Shown piece by piece: positions 1 to 8,264 of a stretch of 35,820 nucleotides of DNA. Made by a program: the position numbers and the translations under genes. The DNA is taken from NCBI GenBank assembly GCA_900541135.1, contig UQIG01000022.1, positions 1-35,820 on the forward strand, given 5' to 3'. Source of the stretch: an uncultured Collinsella sp. Lineage in GTDB: Bacteria > Actinomycetota > Coriobacteriia > Coriobacteriales > Coriobacteriaceae. The notes under the pieces are model-generated. The model did no database searches, was not told the origin of the DNA, and saw nothing but the letters and a program-made list of their open reading frames with translations. Numbering within the stretch: the stretch's first letter is position 1; each line of letters opens with the position of its first letter.

Positions 1-30
1 TCGGCAGCGTCAGATGTGTATAAGAGACAG
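1..30 (+). other. Residual Nextera sequencing adapter
   Basis: The first 30 bases match the 3' part of the Illumina Nextera read-1 transposon end; the last 19 bases, AGATGTGTATAAGAGACAG, are the Tn5 mosaic end. The open reading frame of the following ATPase begins to read sensibly right after it. This is library sequence left at a contig end, not genomic DNA. Confidence 0.96.
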
Positions 31-32
31 GC

Positions 33-905
33 GCGGGTGAGCATGAGTACCGCTATGTTCTGTCTGTACACGCCGATGAGATCGTGTCCGAGGGGCTGTG
101 GCGGCGTAAATTGGGAGCGTCGCGTACGGCGATGCTGTTCGAGCGCGAGGATACAAAGGTTGAACTCGGCCCCACACTGCGTAAGCTTGTGACGGCTGCG
201 AGGTTCAACCCGAGCCTGCCATACCTATCGTTCCTTTGCATCAACTTCGAAGCGCCGGTGGTCCAGGAGGCGGCTAGCTGGTTTCTCGACGCTGTGTTTC
301 TCAACTACAACAGTTCCTACCTGGAGCGGATGCTCGAGCAAATGCTCGACGAGGGCGACTCGCGCGAGGTCACGCGTTTCCTGCGCGCCGTTGATGTGCG
401 TATCGATGGCTTCAGAGTGGAGAGAGCGCCGGAGTGGCGCGGCCAGCGCGTCTTCGTGAGGCACGAGGTGGGCGGCAAGGCGTACGAGCTGCGTTTATCC
501 GAGGAATCTGCCGGAACCCAGAAGCTCATGGGGTTGGCTGCGTATCTGATGACAGCGCTTGAGCGTGGTGGCACCGTTGTGGTAGACGAGCTCGACGCCA
601 AACTGCACCCGAAACTTCTTCGCTATGTGATTCTGTTGTTTAAGGATCCTGAGGTCAACAAGAGTGGCGCGCAGCTCATCTTCTCGTCCCAGGATGTGTC
701 AACCATGCGAAACGATGTGTTCCGCCGTGACGAGATATGGTTCGCTGCGCGCGGCGAGAGGGAGGCGAGCCAACTGTGGTCTCTCGCCGACATCCACGAG
801 GCAAACGGCAATCTGGTAAGCAAGAACGCGGCTTTCGACAAGCAATACCTGTCCGGTCGCTACGGCGCCGATCCGTATCTCACCCGCATCGAGGAGTGGG
901 ATTAG
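33..905 (+). CDS. RloA/AbiLi-like AAA ATPase, 5'-truncated by contig end
   Basis: This is the C-terminal part of an ABC/OLD-type AAA ATPase (AAA_15/AAA_21-like), the NTPase half of RloA-RloB (AbiL-type) phage defence pairs. The frame is open from the adapter junction, and the residues before the GTG at 84 (such as HEYRYVLSV) resemble the beta-sheet region of this family, so I treat the gene as running off the contig rather than starting at 84. The Walker A part is missing. Visible are an ABC-signature-like segment (ESAGTQKLMGLAAYL, about 507-551), Walker B with catalytic glutamate (VVVDELDAKLHP, about 576-611) and a switch-like IFSSQD segment near 676. The stop is followed one base later by rloB, which implies one transcript. 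The family assignment is sound; target and trigger are unknown. Confidence 0.82.
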   Translation, partial: AGEHEYRYVLSVHADEIVSEGLWRRKLGASRTAMLFEREDTKVELGPTLRKLVTAARFNPSLPYLSFLCINFEAPVVQEAASWFLDAVFLNYNSSYLERMLEQMLDEGDSREVTRFLRAVDVRIDGFRVERAPEWRGQRVFVRHEVGGKAYELRLSEESAGTQKLMGLAAYLMTALERGGTVVVDELDAKLHPKLLRYVILLFKDPEVNKSGAQLIFSSQDVSTMRNDVFRRDEIWFAARGEREASQLWSLADIHEANGNLVSKNAAFDKQYLSGRYGADPYLTRIEEWD

Positions 906-906
906 C

Positions 907-1575
907 ATGGTGGCGAAGAAGTCGAAGGGCTGGCGTAGTGGCAAGCGCGAGGGCCTCTCGCGCATGGTTCAGATGACGCGTCATCTTGTAGTGAGCGAGG
1001 GCAAGGAGACCGAGCCTCGCTACTTTGAGGGCGTGCGTGCGGCGTTGGGCGCGGCGAACGAGCGCAAGGTTGCCATTGTCGTTAAGGGGACCGGCAGACA
1101 CACGCTTGACCTGCTTGACTTCGCCGTCGAACACTGTCGCTATGCGCCCGAGACGTTCGATCACGTGTGGCTCGTGTATGACAAGGATGACTTTCCTGCG
1201 TCCGACTTTGATGCGATGAAGCGCAAATGTGACGAGCTCTCCGATGGTTCGAGGACCTTCCATGCGTTGTGGTCGAACCCCTGCTTCGAGCTGTGGCCGC
1301 TTTTGCACTTTCGCTACACGACCGCGCATATGTCCGCGTCCGACTGCCAGCATGCCCTCGCGCAGGAGATGTCGAAGAACTTGGGCATCGAGTACCGCAA
1401 GAACCTGGACGGGATGTTTGGGGCAGTGGATGATAGGCGAGGCGAAGCATTGGAGCGTGCTGGGCGCCTCGTCGCGTACCATAGGGAACTGGGTAACATT
1501 AAGCCATCTGCGCAAAACCCTGCAACTAAGGTGGGCGAAATTTTCGATGTAATCGGGCCGTATCTGGTTGGCTAG
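907..1575 (+). CDS. RloB-like (AbiLii-type) TOPRIM-fold effector protein
   Basis: A 222-residue RloB-family protein, the usual partner of RloA ATPases and similar to AbiLii of lactococcal abortive infection. Family hallmarks are visible: a basic N-terminus, LVVSEGKETEPRYFEG with the TOPRIM-like Glu at residue 31, an acidic cluster VYDKDDFP with D92, D94 and D95, and the conserved SNPCFELWPLLHF segment near residue 120. TOPRIM folds place metal ions on such Glu/Asp residues, so a nuclease role is likely but inferred. The ATG at 907 lies directly after the ATPase stop, suggesting translational coupling. Length is normal for the family and the gene looks intact. Confidence 0.85.
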   Translation: MVAKKSKGWRSGKREGLSRMVQMTRHLVVSEGKETEPRYFEGVRAALGAANERKVAIVVKGTGRHTLDLLDFAVEHCRYAPETFDHVWLVYDKDDFPASDFDAMKRKCDELSDGSRTFHALWSNPCFELWPLLHFRYTTAHMSASDCQHALAQEMSKNLGIEYRKNLDGMFGAVDDRRGEALERAGRLVAYHRELGNIKPSAQNPATKVGEIFDVIGPYLVG

Positions 1576-1919
1576 GCGAGTCGCTGGATTGGCTTTCCGG
1601 TTAGTGCGATTGGCGGATTGTACTGCGCTATTGCGAGTCCGGTGCGTAGGAGAAGTGCGGGGAAAATCGAAACTCGCCGAGCGCACATCGATTTTTGCCA
1701 ACAAAACTGCAGGTCGCGGATGCCCAAAACAGGGGACTGTTTGACAGATCTCGGTTTTTCACCGTACCCCCGATTGGGTGCGCATTTAGCACCCTCGATG
1801 TCCCCACATTCCCTAAAAAAGTTCTTAAAACAGCCTTAAAGGCGCCTTGGCTCGCGTTGACAGCGTACAATACGCATGTTTGACTATGACAAATGTGGAT
1901 TTTAGGGGAGGGGTGCGCC
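1576..1919. other. Gene-free region between defence pair and Pel operon
   Basis: No coding signal is convincing here. An 8-bp inverted repeat (AAAATCGA 1663-1670 with TCGATTTT 1688-1695, ending in a run of T) could terminate rloB transcription. Small hairpins follow at 1727-1742 (AAACAG/CTGTTT) and 1776-1794 (GGGTGC/GCACCC). The downstream half is more AT-rich, with TAAAAAAGTTCTT at 1814-1826, a 13-mer that recurs upstream of the tRNA promoter near 35569. I see no c-di-GMP riboswitch consensus. Confidence 0.5.
1857..1875 (+). promoter_or_regulatory. Candidate pel promoter region with small palindrome
   Basis: A consensus -35 hexamer TTGACA (1857-1862) is followed by the inverted repeat GCGTA-CAA-TACGC (1863-1875). 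TACAAT (1866-1871) looks like a -10 but is too close to this -35, and no well-spaced -10 is obvious further down. The palindrome could be an operator. The exact promoter is therefore uncertain. Confidence 0.3.
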
Positions 1920-4058
1920 ATGGAGGTGCTGGTTGTTGGCAACACCGCATATGTTGACGATGACTTTTGTGCCAAGGCGTTCCCCGGGGACCATGTCCAG
2001 GTTGTCGCCGCGCAGGACACGCGTCGCGACGAGTCGTCGCCCCATGCCTCGTGGAAAGAGCTTCTGCAGCACTTGGATCAGGCCTACGAGTTCGACTGCG
2101 TGGTCTACCTGTCTAATTACCTTACCCCGCATACCGATACCGTGGGCGATATCGAGCTACTACGTTCGGTCTTTCGCGCGTGCATGGGTCGCCGGATCCA
2201 GCTGTTGTATATAGCAGGTCCCGCAGGTGCCGAGGGTGCCGCCGATGCCGCGGGGCGAACGGGCAAGGGCATTATCGCGCGCGCAGCCAACGACCTTTGC
2301 CGCTACTACGCTGCTCGCGAGGGCGTTCAAACCAAGATCCTGCGCGTGCCGTTCCTGTATACCGCGTCTGCCGCGCTGGAGGACCCGTTTTTGGCGCCGC
2401 TGTTCGACGCGTGCTCAACCGGATCGGTTGCTCTGCAGGGTGCGCAGGATGCAGCGTTTCCCCTGCTGTGTGCCGAGGAGCTCGCGGTGCTGGTACGCCG
2501 TATCTTCGACAGCTGGGATGCCTCCTTTGAGACGCTCGACGTTGCCGATACCTTCTATCACGCGTCAGGTGAGGTGGGCGAGGCCCTCAAGGCGCTCTTC
2601 CCAGGGCTCTCAGTTGCCTATGGCGATTCTGCCGGCTACGCGCTGCCCGCCAGCGACGTCGTTCGCGTGCGTTATGGCTGGTTTCAGCGCTACGACTTGC
2701 TGCGCGATCTTTCGACCATTCAAGCGCGTTGGGATGTTGGCCGCGCAAAGAAGGTCAACCCGCTGCGTGCCGCCATCGACCGCATCCAGATGCGCGCGCT
2801 GCCCATCAAATGCCTGGAGACGGGCGTTGCCTGGGTTCTGTTCGAGGTGCTGGAGCATCTGTTCTCACAATCGGCCCAGCTCAACGTGCTCGATTATCGC
2901 CTGCTCTACGTGGTGCTGATCGGCACGCTGTATGGGCTCGATTTTGGCCTGGTTGCGGCGCTGCTGGCGTCGGTGGGTTTGGCAGCCAGCTATTTTACTC
3001 AGTACGGCTATACCTTCCAGGGTCTGTTCTATGAGCCGTCTAACTGGCTGCCGTTTATTGCGTACTTTGTTGTGGGTGCCGTGTGCGGCTATGTGCAGCT
3101 GCGCAACAGCGAAGCCATTAGGGCGGAGCGCGATCAAAACGAGCTCGTGCGCAACCGCAATACGTTCCTTACGCAGCTCTACCACGACGCGATCGAGGAT
3201 AAGCGCGCGTACAGGCGCCAGATCGTGGGTCGCCACGACAGCTTTGGCAAGATCTTTGCGGTGACGCAGGAGCTCGACATGCTCAACCCACGCGACATCT
3301 ATCGCAAGTGCTGCGAGCTTTTGGGCGAGATCCTCGAGAACGATTCCGTGGCGATCTACCATGTTTCGGGCGGGGCATTTGCACGCCTGGTGGCTGCAAG
3401 TCCCGCGATTGCCGAAGATGCCGCACGCTCGCTCACGCTTGAGCAGCTTGCACCTCTTTTGGGCGACGGGGGTCGTTCGAACCTGTGGGTGAACCGCGAG
3501 CTGACGCCGGGGCTTCCCATGTTTGGATACACGATCGAGCGCGACGGGGCACCCGCCGTGTTGATCTTTGTGCGTAGCGCGGCCGAAAACCAAATGACCC
3601 TCTATTATCAAAACCTGTTCCGCATCTTGTGCGGCCTGGTCGAAAGCGCGCTGGGCCGTGCCTTTGACTATGAGGCGGTGGCGCAGGATAAACGCTGCGT
3701 TGACGGCACTTGTGTGCTCAAGCAGGCTGCCTTTGGCCAAGAGCTCGCGGCAGAGCAGGCGCTGGCAGATAGCAAGATGGGGAGTTTTTTGCTCCTGCGC
3801 GTGGTACCGGGCATGGAGCCTGTCGGCGAGCTGGTGGGCGCAATTGGGTCGGCAATCCGCGAGAGCGACGCGGCGGGCTTGGTCGACGGCGACGTACTCT
3901 ACCTGCTTATGCGTCAGGCAAAGGCGTGCGATCTGCCCATTATCCGCGAGCGCCTGAGCGCAAAGCATATTGCGGTGGAACCCGTCGACGGCGAGGACAT
4001 CGTGGCGTTGTTGCAGCACATCTCTTACACCGGTGACGGTGAGGGGGGTGCCGCTTGA
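1920..4058 (+). CDS. pelD: PelD-like c-di-GMP receptor with N-terminal SDR-like domain
   Basis: Inner-membrane regulatory subunit of the Pel exopolysaccharide synthase. I chose the ATG at 1920 because AGGGGAGGGG lies just upstream (1904-1913), giving 712 residues; the ATG at 1893 has no such site. Residues 1-240 resemble an SDR/epimerase fold (MEVLVVGNTAY, later RVPFLY). Residues about 298-397 hold several membrane helices, then a GAF-like region and a degenerate GGDEF domain. At the GGDEF position the sequence is DGDVL (656-660), so no cyclase activity is expected. Five residues upstream is R647-E-S-D650, the RxxD inhibitory-site motif that binds c-di-GMP in PelD of Pseudomonas. This predicts post-translational activation of Pel by c-di-GMP. 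The stop overlaps the pelE start by 4 bp. Confidence 0.82.
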   Translation: MEVLVVGNTAYVDDDFCAKAFPGDHVQVVAAQDTRRDESSPHASWKELLQHLDQAYEFDCVVYLSNYLTPHTDTVGDIELLRSVFRACMGRRIQLLYIAGPAGAEGAADAAGRTGKGIIARAANDLCRYYAAREGVQTKILRVPFLYTASAALEDPFLAPLFDACSTGSVALQGAQDAAFPLLCAEELAVLVRRIFDSWDASFETLDVADTFYHASGEVGEALKALFPGLSVAYGDSAGYALPASDVVRVRYGWFQRYDLLRDLSTIQARWDVGRAKKVNPLRAAIDRIQMRALPIKCLETGVAWVLFEVLEHLFSQSAQLNVLDYRLLYVVLIGTLYGLDFGLVAALLASVGLAASYFTQYGYTFQGLFYEPSNWLPFIAYFVVGAVCGYVQLRNSEAIRAERDQNELVRNRNTFLTQLYHDAIEDKRAYRRQIVGRHDSFGKIFAVTQELDMLNPRDIYRKCCELLGEILENDSVAIYHVSGGAFARLVAASPAIAEDAARSLTLEQLAPLLGDGGRSNLWVNRELTPGLPMFGYTIERDGAPAVLIFVRSAAENQMTLYYQNLFRILCGLVESALGRAFDYEAVAQDKRCVDGTCVLKQAAFGQELAAEQALADSKMGSFLLLRVVPGMEPVGELVGAIGSAIRESDAAGLVDGDVLYLLMRQAKACDLPIIRERLSAKHIAVEPVDGEDIVALLQHISYTGDGEGGAA

Positions 4059-4960
4059 TCTCGCTTGTCGTTGCTGCCGTCTTGCTGCTGATTCATGCGT
4101 TGGTTTGCCTGATGCTGTGGACGCTCATGAAGCTGGGCCTGCTGCCGGTGCGCGGGCACATGCTGGCTGTGATAGTGCTGGTGCCGCTGTGGGGTCCGTT
4201 GCTGGTGGTTCTGCTATCGGTCTGCAGCGCGATGTTTGGCGAGGGGCTGAAAGAGTCTGCGCTGGAGTCGCTGCGCTTCAACGACGACCTGCATCGTAGC
4301 ATGTCGGTACCGAGTGCTGAGGACGATGCGGGCGTAGTGCCGCTCGAGGAGGCGCTCATCGTCAATGACCCGGCATACCGGCGCCGCCTAATGCTCTCCA
4401 TGCTCACCGAGGAGCCCGACGCTTACCTGGCGCAGCTGCAGGCGGCTAAGCTTAACGACGACGTTGAGGTGGCGCACTATGCCGCGACGGCGGTGGCGCA
4501 GATCTCCAAGGAGTCCGACCTTAAACTGCAGCAGCTGGAGCGTGCCTTTAAGACGGACCCGAGCGCGCAAAACCTCAACGAATACTGCGATTTTCTTGGT
4601 GAATACTTGGGCTCGGGCTTGGCCGAGGGGCGCGTGGCTCAGATTCAGCGCCAATAGTACGCGCGCCTGCTTGCGCGTCGCTGCGAGCGCGAGGATACCC
4701 TTGAGCTGCGCATTCGATACGCGACGGCTCTGGCCGATGTCGGACAGATCGACGAGGCGCAGGCCGTGACCGACCAGCTGGTGCTCGACGTGCCCGACGA
4801 GCAGGAGGTTTGGATGCTTTGCCTGCGCCTGGCCGTGATGCGCCGCGACGGTGACGAAGTCCACCGTGTGATCGATGCGATTGACAATCAACATGTGTAT
4901 TTAAGCGCCGACAACCGCGAAAAGTTGGCGTTTTGGCGCGACGGGGAGGAGGCCAGATGA
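4055..4960 (+). pseudogene. pelE: PelE-like membrane/TPR protein interrupted by in-frame TAG
   Basis: PelE partners PelD in the membrane. The TTG start at 4055 overlaps the pelD stop (TTGA). Residues 1-60 form two hydrophobic helices, followed by helical TPR-like repeats, the usual PelE layout. A TAG at 4655-4657 (codon 201) stops translation after QIQRQ, but the same frame continues with YARLLARRCERED and another 100 residues of TPR-like sequence to the TGA at 4958-4960, which overlaps the next start. The reading frame, composition and the overlap at the true end show this is one gene of about 300 codons. CAG to TAG is a one-base change. No strong ribosome binding site precedes internal starts such as GTG 4766. 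It is either a pseudogene or read through. Confidence 0.8.
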
Positions 4961-6837
4961 GCGTGGTGCAACATATCCGCGACCGAGCAGGCCGCTTTCG
5001 TTGGATGGGACTCCTCGTGGTGTGGGCTGTTTTTATCGTCATGGCCGCCGTGCTGCTGGTGGAGCGTGCCGGCGTGCAGTACAGTGCGGGCCAGCATAAG
5101 CTGGGGATGCTTGCCGCCAACGATGCGGTGCCGGCCTCCTCGGCAATCTTTGGCCAAAAGCCCACGTGCCTGGTCATTACCGATTCCGATCAAGCTGGCG
5201 TCGAGGACGTAAAGGAACAGTTCGACCAGATCCTGCTCGAAATGAAGATCGCGCACCGCGACGTGGACCTTGCCCTGGATGGTGCGGATGCCATTCCCTC
5301 GCTGACCTCCTTCGATCGCGTGATTTTGCTCATGCCGTCGCTCGATGGGCTCGGTAAGCATCTGACCGACATTATGAGTTGGGTGAGTGCCGGCGGTTCG
5401 CTTATGCTCGCCATGCCGCCGGATAACTCGAGCTATCTGCAAGTGATTGCCTCCAAGCTTGGCATTGAATCGGCCGGATATGACTATGTAAAAGCCGAAA
5501 GCATTGTGCCGAGCGAGGACTTTATGCTGGGCGGGGGAGAGCGCTACGAGTTCTCGGATCCCTTCTATTCTTCGCTCTCGGTTTCATTGCGCGAGACGGC
5601 GCACGTGTGGGCTAAGACCGGCGATGCGGGCGCCCCACTCATTTGGTCGAATGACTGCGGTAGCGGGCGCACCGTGGTTTGCAATATCGGTATCTATGAC
5701 AAGGTCATGCGCGGCTTTTACGCCGCGGCGACCAGCCTCCTGGGCGATGCCACGGCCTATCCGGTCATTAACAGCGCTGTGTTCTTTTTGGACGACTTTC
5801 CTAGTCCCGTGCCCTCGGGCGATGGTACTTATATCAAGCGTGACTACGGCCTTTCCATTGCCGATTTTTACACCAAGGTCTGGTGGCCCGATCTGCAAAA
5901 GCTCGCGCAAAAATATGGCATTCGCTATACCGGCGTGATGATCGAAAACTACGAGGACGCGGTCAACCAGACCGAGCCCGCGCGACAGGCCGATACCACG
6001 CAGTTCCGCTATTTTGGCGGCATGCTGCTTCAGATGGGCGGCGAGCTGGGCTTTCACGGCTACAACCATCAGCCGCTTGCGCTCTGGGACACCGACTACG
6101 GCACGTTGTACGACTACAAGACGTGGAAGAACAAGGAAACGCTTGTCGCATCGCTCAACGAGCTTATCGCTTTCCAGGACGAGGTGCTGCCCAACGCGCA
6201 CGGCTCGGTCTACGTGCCGCCGTCGAATATCCTTTCGGCCCGAGCGCGCAAGCTTATCGGCACCGACGTTCCGCGCATTAAGACCATCGCCAGTACGTAT
6301 TTTGAGGATGGCACCGACCTGCCGTACGTGCAGGAGTTTGGCGTGGCGAGCGATGGCATTGTGGAGCAGCCGCGCATTGTCTCGGGCGGTATGGTCGGCG
6401 ATTCCTATATGCGCCTGGCTGCCGTATCCGAGCTCAACATGCACTACGTAAGCACGCACTTTATGCACCCGGACGACCTTTTGGACCCCGATCGCGGCGC
6501 TACGGAGGGCTGGGAGGTCTACAAGGGCGGCCTGACCGACTACCTGGACTGGCTTACCAAGTTTGCGCCCGGCCTGCGTCGCCAGACCGGCTCGGAATGC
6601 TCGGGCGCCATCCAGCGCTTTTCGTCGGTGACGGTGGGCATGGATACCAGCGCGGATGCCTGGACGCTCAGTCTGGGCAATTTTCACGACGAGGCGTGGC
6701 TCATGTTCCGCGCCAATAATGGCGAGCCAGGTGCGGTGACGGGTGGCGAACTAACGCACCTTACGGGCAATCTGTATCTGCTCAAGGCAAATGATAAGAC
6801 CCTGACGATCGAGCGCAAGGAGGGTGGCGACAGATGA
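4957..6837 (+). CDS. pelA_DA: DUF2194 / PelA-type polysaccharide deacetylase
   Basis: Membrane-anchored, extracellular polysaccharide deacetylase corresponding to the deacetylase half of PelA in Gram-positive Pel operons. It starts at ATG 4957, which overlaps the pelE end (ATGA) and has GGGGAGGAGG just upstream; 626 residues. One N-terminal helix (about 17-37, GLLVVWAVFIVMAAVLLV) anchors it. The metal site of the CE4-like fold is visible: FFLDDFPSP (D279, D280) and LGFHGYNHQPL with the HxxxH pair H367 and H371. Known family role: removes acetyl groups from the GalNAc/GlcNAc polymer, making it cationic. The glycoside hydrolase part of Pseudomonas PelA is absent here. The gene is intact. Confidence 0.85.
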   Translation: MSVVQHIRDRAGRFRWMGLLVVWAVFIVMAAVLLVERAGVQYSAGQHKLGMLAANDAVPASSAIFGQKPTCLVITDSDQAGVEDVKEQFDQILLEMKIAHRDVDLALDGADAIPSLTSFDRVILLMPSLDGLGKHLTDIMSWVSAGGSLMLAMPPDNSSYLQVIASKLGIESAGYDYVKAESIVPSEDFMLGGGERYEFSDPFYSSLSVSLRETAHVWAKTGDAGAPLIWSNDCGSGRTVVCNIGIYDKVMRGFYAAATSLLGDATAYPVINSAVFFLDDFPSPVPSGDGTYIKRDYGLSIADFYTKVWWPDLQKLAQKYGIRYTGVMIENYEDAVNQTEPARQADTTQFRYFGGMLLQMGGELGFHGYNHQPLALWDTDYGTLYDYKTWKNKETLVASLNELIAFQDEVLPNAHGSVYVPPSNILSARARKLIGTDVPRIKTIASTYFEDGTDLPYVQEFGVASDGIVEQPRIVSGGMVGDSYMRLAAVSELNMHYVSTHFMHPDDLLDPDRGATEGWEVYKGGLTDYLDWLTKFAPGLRRQTGSECSGAIQRFSSVTVGMDTSADAWTLSLGNFHDEAWLMFRANNGEPGAVTGGELTHLTGNLYLLKANDKTLTIERKEGGDR

Positions 6838-8261
6838 GAATCTGCTTGGTACTCGAGGGTTGCTACCCCTATGTGCACGGCGGCGTATCTACCTGGATGC
6901 ATGGCTATATCCAGGCCATGCCCGAGCACGAGTTCGTGCTGTGTGTGATTGGCGCGCATGCTGCCGACCGCGGCAAATTTGTCTACGAGCTGCCCAGCAA
7001 CGTGGTCGAGGTGCACGAGGTGTTCCTGGACGATGCCCTGCGGCTTTCGGGCGAGCAGCACGAAGCCAGTTTTAACGACCGTGAGCGCGAGGCGCTACGC
7101 CGTCTGGTGTCGCTCTCCAATCCGGACTGGGACGTGTTATTCGATATCTTCCACCGCCGTCGCGTGCATCCGCTCTCGTTTTTGCAGAGCCGCACGTTTA
7201 TGGATATCTTTCGCGATGTGTGCCTGGCCGAGTATCCCTACACGCCCTTTGCCGATGCATTCCACACCATGCGCTCCATGTTGCTGCCCGTGCTCTACCT
7301 GTTGGGCAGCGAGGTGCCGGTGGCCGATGTGTACCATGCCATCTCGACCGGCTACGGTGGCCTGCTCGCCTGCCTGGGCTCAAGCGTTCACCATGCGCCG
7401 GTGCTGCTGACCGAGCATGGCATCTATACCCGCGAGCGCGAGGAAGAGATCATTCGCGCCGATTGGGTGGTGCCGTCGTTTAAGGACCGCTGGATTCGCT
7501 TTTTCTACCTGCTTTCGGAGGAGATCTACCGTCGCGCCTTTCGCGTGACGAGCCTGTTTCACAACGCCCGCAAGACGCAGATTGATATGGGCTGCGATGC
7601 GGACAAATGCCTGGTCATCCCCAACGGCATCCAGTTCGATCGCTTTAAGGATATTCCCTTAAAGCCCGATGACGGCTGGGTGGACATTGGCGCGGTGGTG
7701 CGCCTGGCGCCCATCAAGGATGTCAAGACCATGATTTATGCCTTCTTTGAGCTGCACGAGCGCCTGCCCAAGGTGCGCCTGCACATCATGGGTGGCGTGG
7801 ACGACGAGGAGTACGGCGCCGAGTGCCACGCGCTGGTCGAAACCCTGGGCGTGCGCGACCTGATCTTTACCGGCCGCGTCAACGTGGTCGAGTACATGGA
7901 AAAGCTCGACTTTACCATTTTGACGAGCATCTCCGAGGGCCAGCCGCTCAGCGTGCTGGAGTCGCTTGCAGCGCGCCGTCCCTGCGTGACGACTGAGGTG
8001 GGCTGCTGTCGCGAGCTTCTCGAAGGCGCCCCGGGCGACGACTTTGGCGTGGCGGGTTTTGTGACGCCGCCAATGTATCGCAAGGGCTTGGCCGATGCCA
8101 TGGAACGCATGTGCACAAGCCGCGCTCGTCGCATTGAGATGGGGGAGCGCGGCCAGCGTCGCGTTGCCACGTACTTCTTGCACGAGCAGATGCTCGCCAA
8201 CTATCGCGCGCTGTACGACGAGACGGCGCGTGCGTTTAACCTGCCCAGAGAGGGGGAGTAG
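6834..8261 (+). CDS. pelF: PelF glycosyltransferase (GT4 family)
   Basis: Cytoplasmic GT4 glycosyltransferase that polymerises the Pel chain from UDP-sugars. It starts at ATG 6834, overlapping the previous stop by 4 bp; 475 residues, near the usual PelF length. The N-terminus MRICLVLEGCYPYVHGGVS is characteristic of PelF, with the glycine-rich acceptor loop. The C-terminal donor-binding motif SEGQPLSVLES carries the E-x7-E pair (E368, E376) of GT4 enzymes. Further family features are HGIYTREREEEI near residue 200 and VIPNGIQFDRF near residue 260. With PelG it forms the synthase and transporter core. No defects are seen. Confidence 0.92.
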   Translation: MRICLVLEGCYPYVHGGVSTWMHGYIQAMPEHEFVLCVIGAHAADRGKFVYELPSNVVEVHEVFLDDALRLSGEQHEASFNDREREALRRLVSLSNPDWDVLFDIFHRRRVHPLSFLQSRTFMDIFRDVCLAEYPYTPFADAFHTMRSMLLPVLYLLGSEVPVADVYHAISTGYGGLLACLGSSVHHAPVLLTEHGIYTREREEEIIRADWVVPSFKDRWIRFFYLLSEEIYRRAFRVTSLFHNARKTQIDMGCDADKCLVIPNGIQFDRFKDIPLKPDDGWVDIGAVVRLAPIKDVKTMIYAFFELHERLPKVRLHIMGGVDDEEYGAECHALVETLGVRDLIFTGRVNVVEYMEKLDFTILTSISEGQPLSVLESLAARRPCVTTEVGCCRELLEGAPGDDFGVAGFVTPPMYRKGLADAMERMCTSRARRIEMGERGQRRVATYFLHEQMLANYRALYDETARAFNLPREGE

Positions 8262-8264
8262 CCG

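Noticed and set aside
1576..1919. c-di-GMP riboswitch before pelD
   Set aside because: No recognisable GEMM-type conserved segments; c-di-GMP control is better explained by the PelD RxxD site.
2865..4019. 384-codon minus-strand frame opposite pelD
   Set aside because: Antisense shadow; pelD has a ribosome binding site, domains and the RxxD motif.
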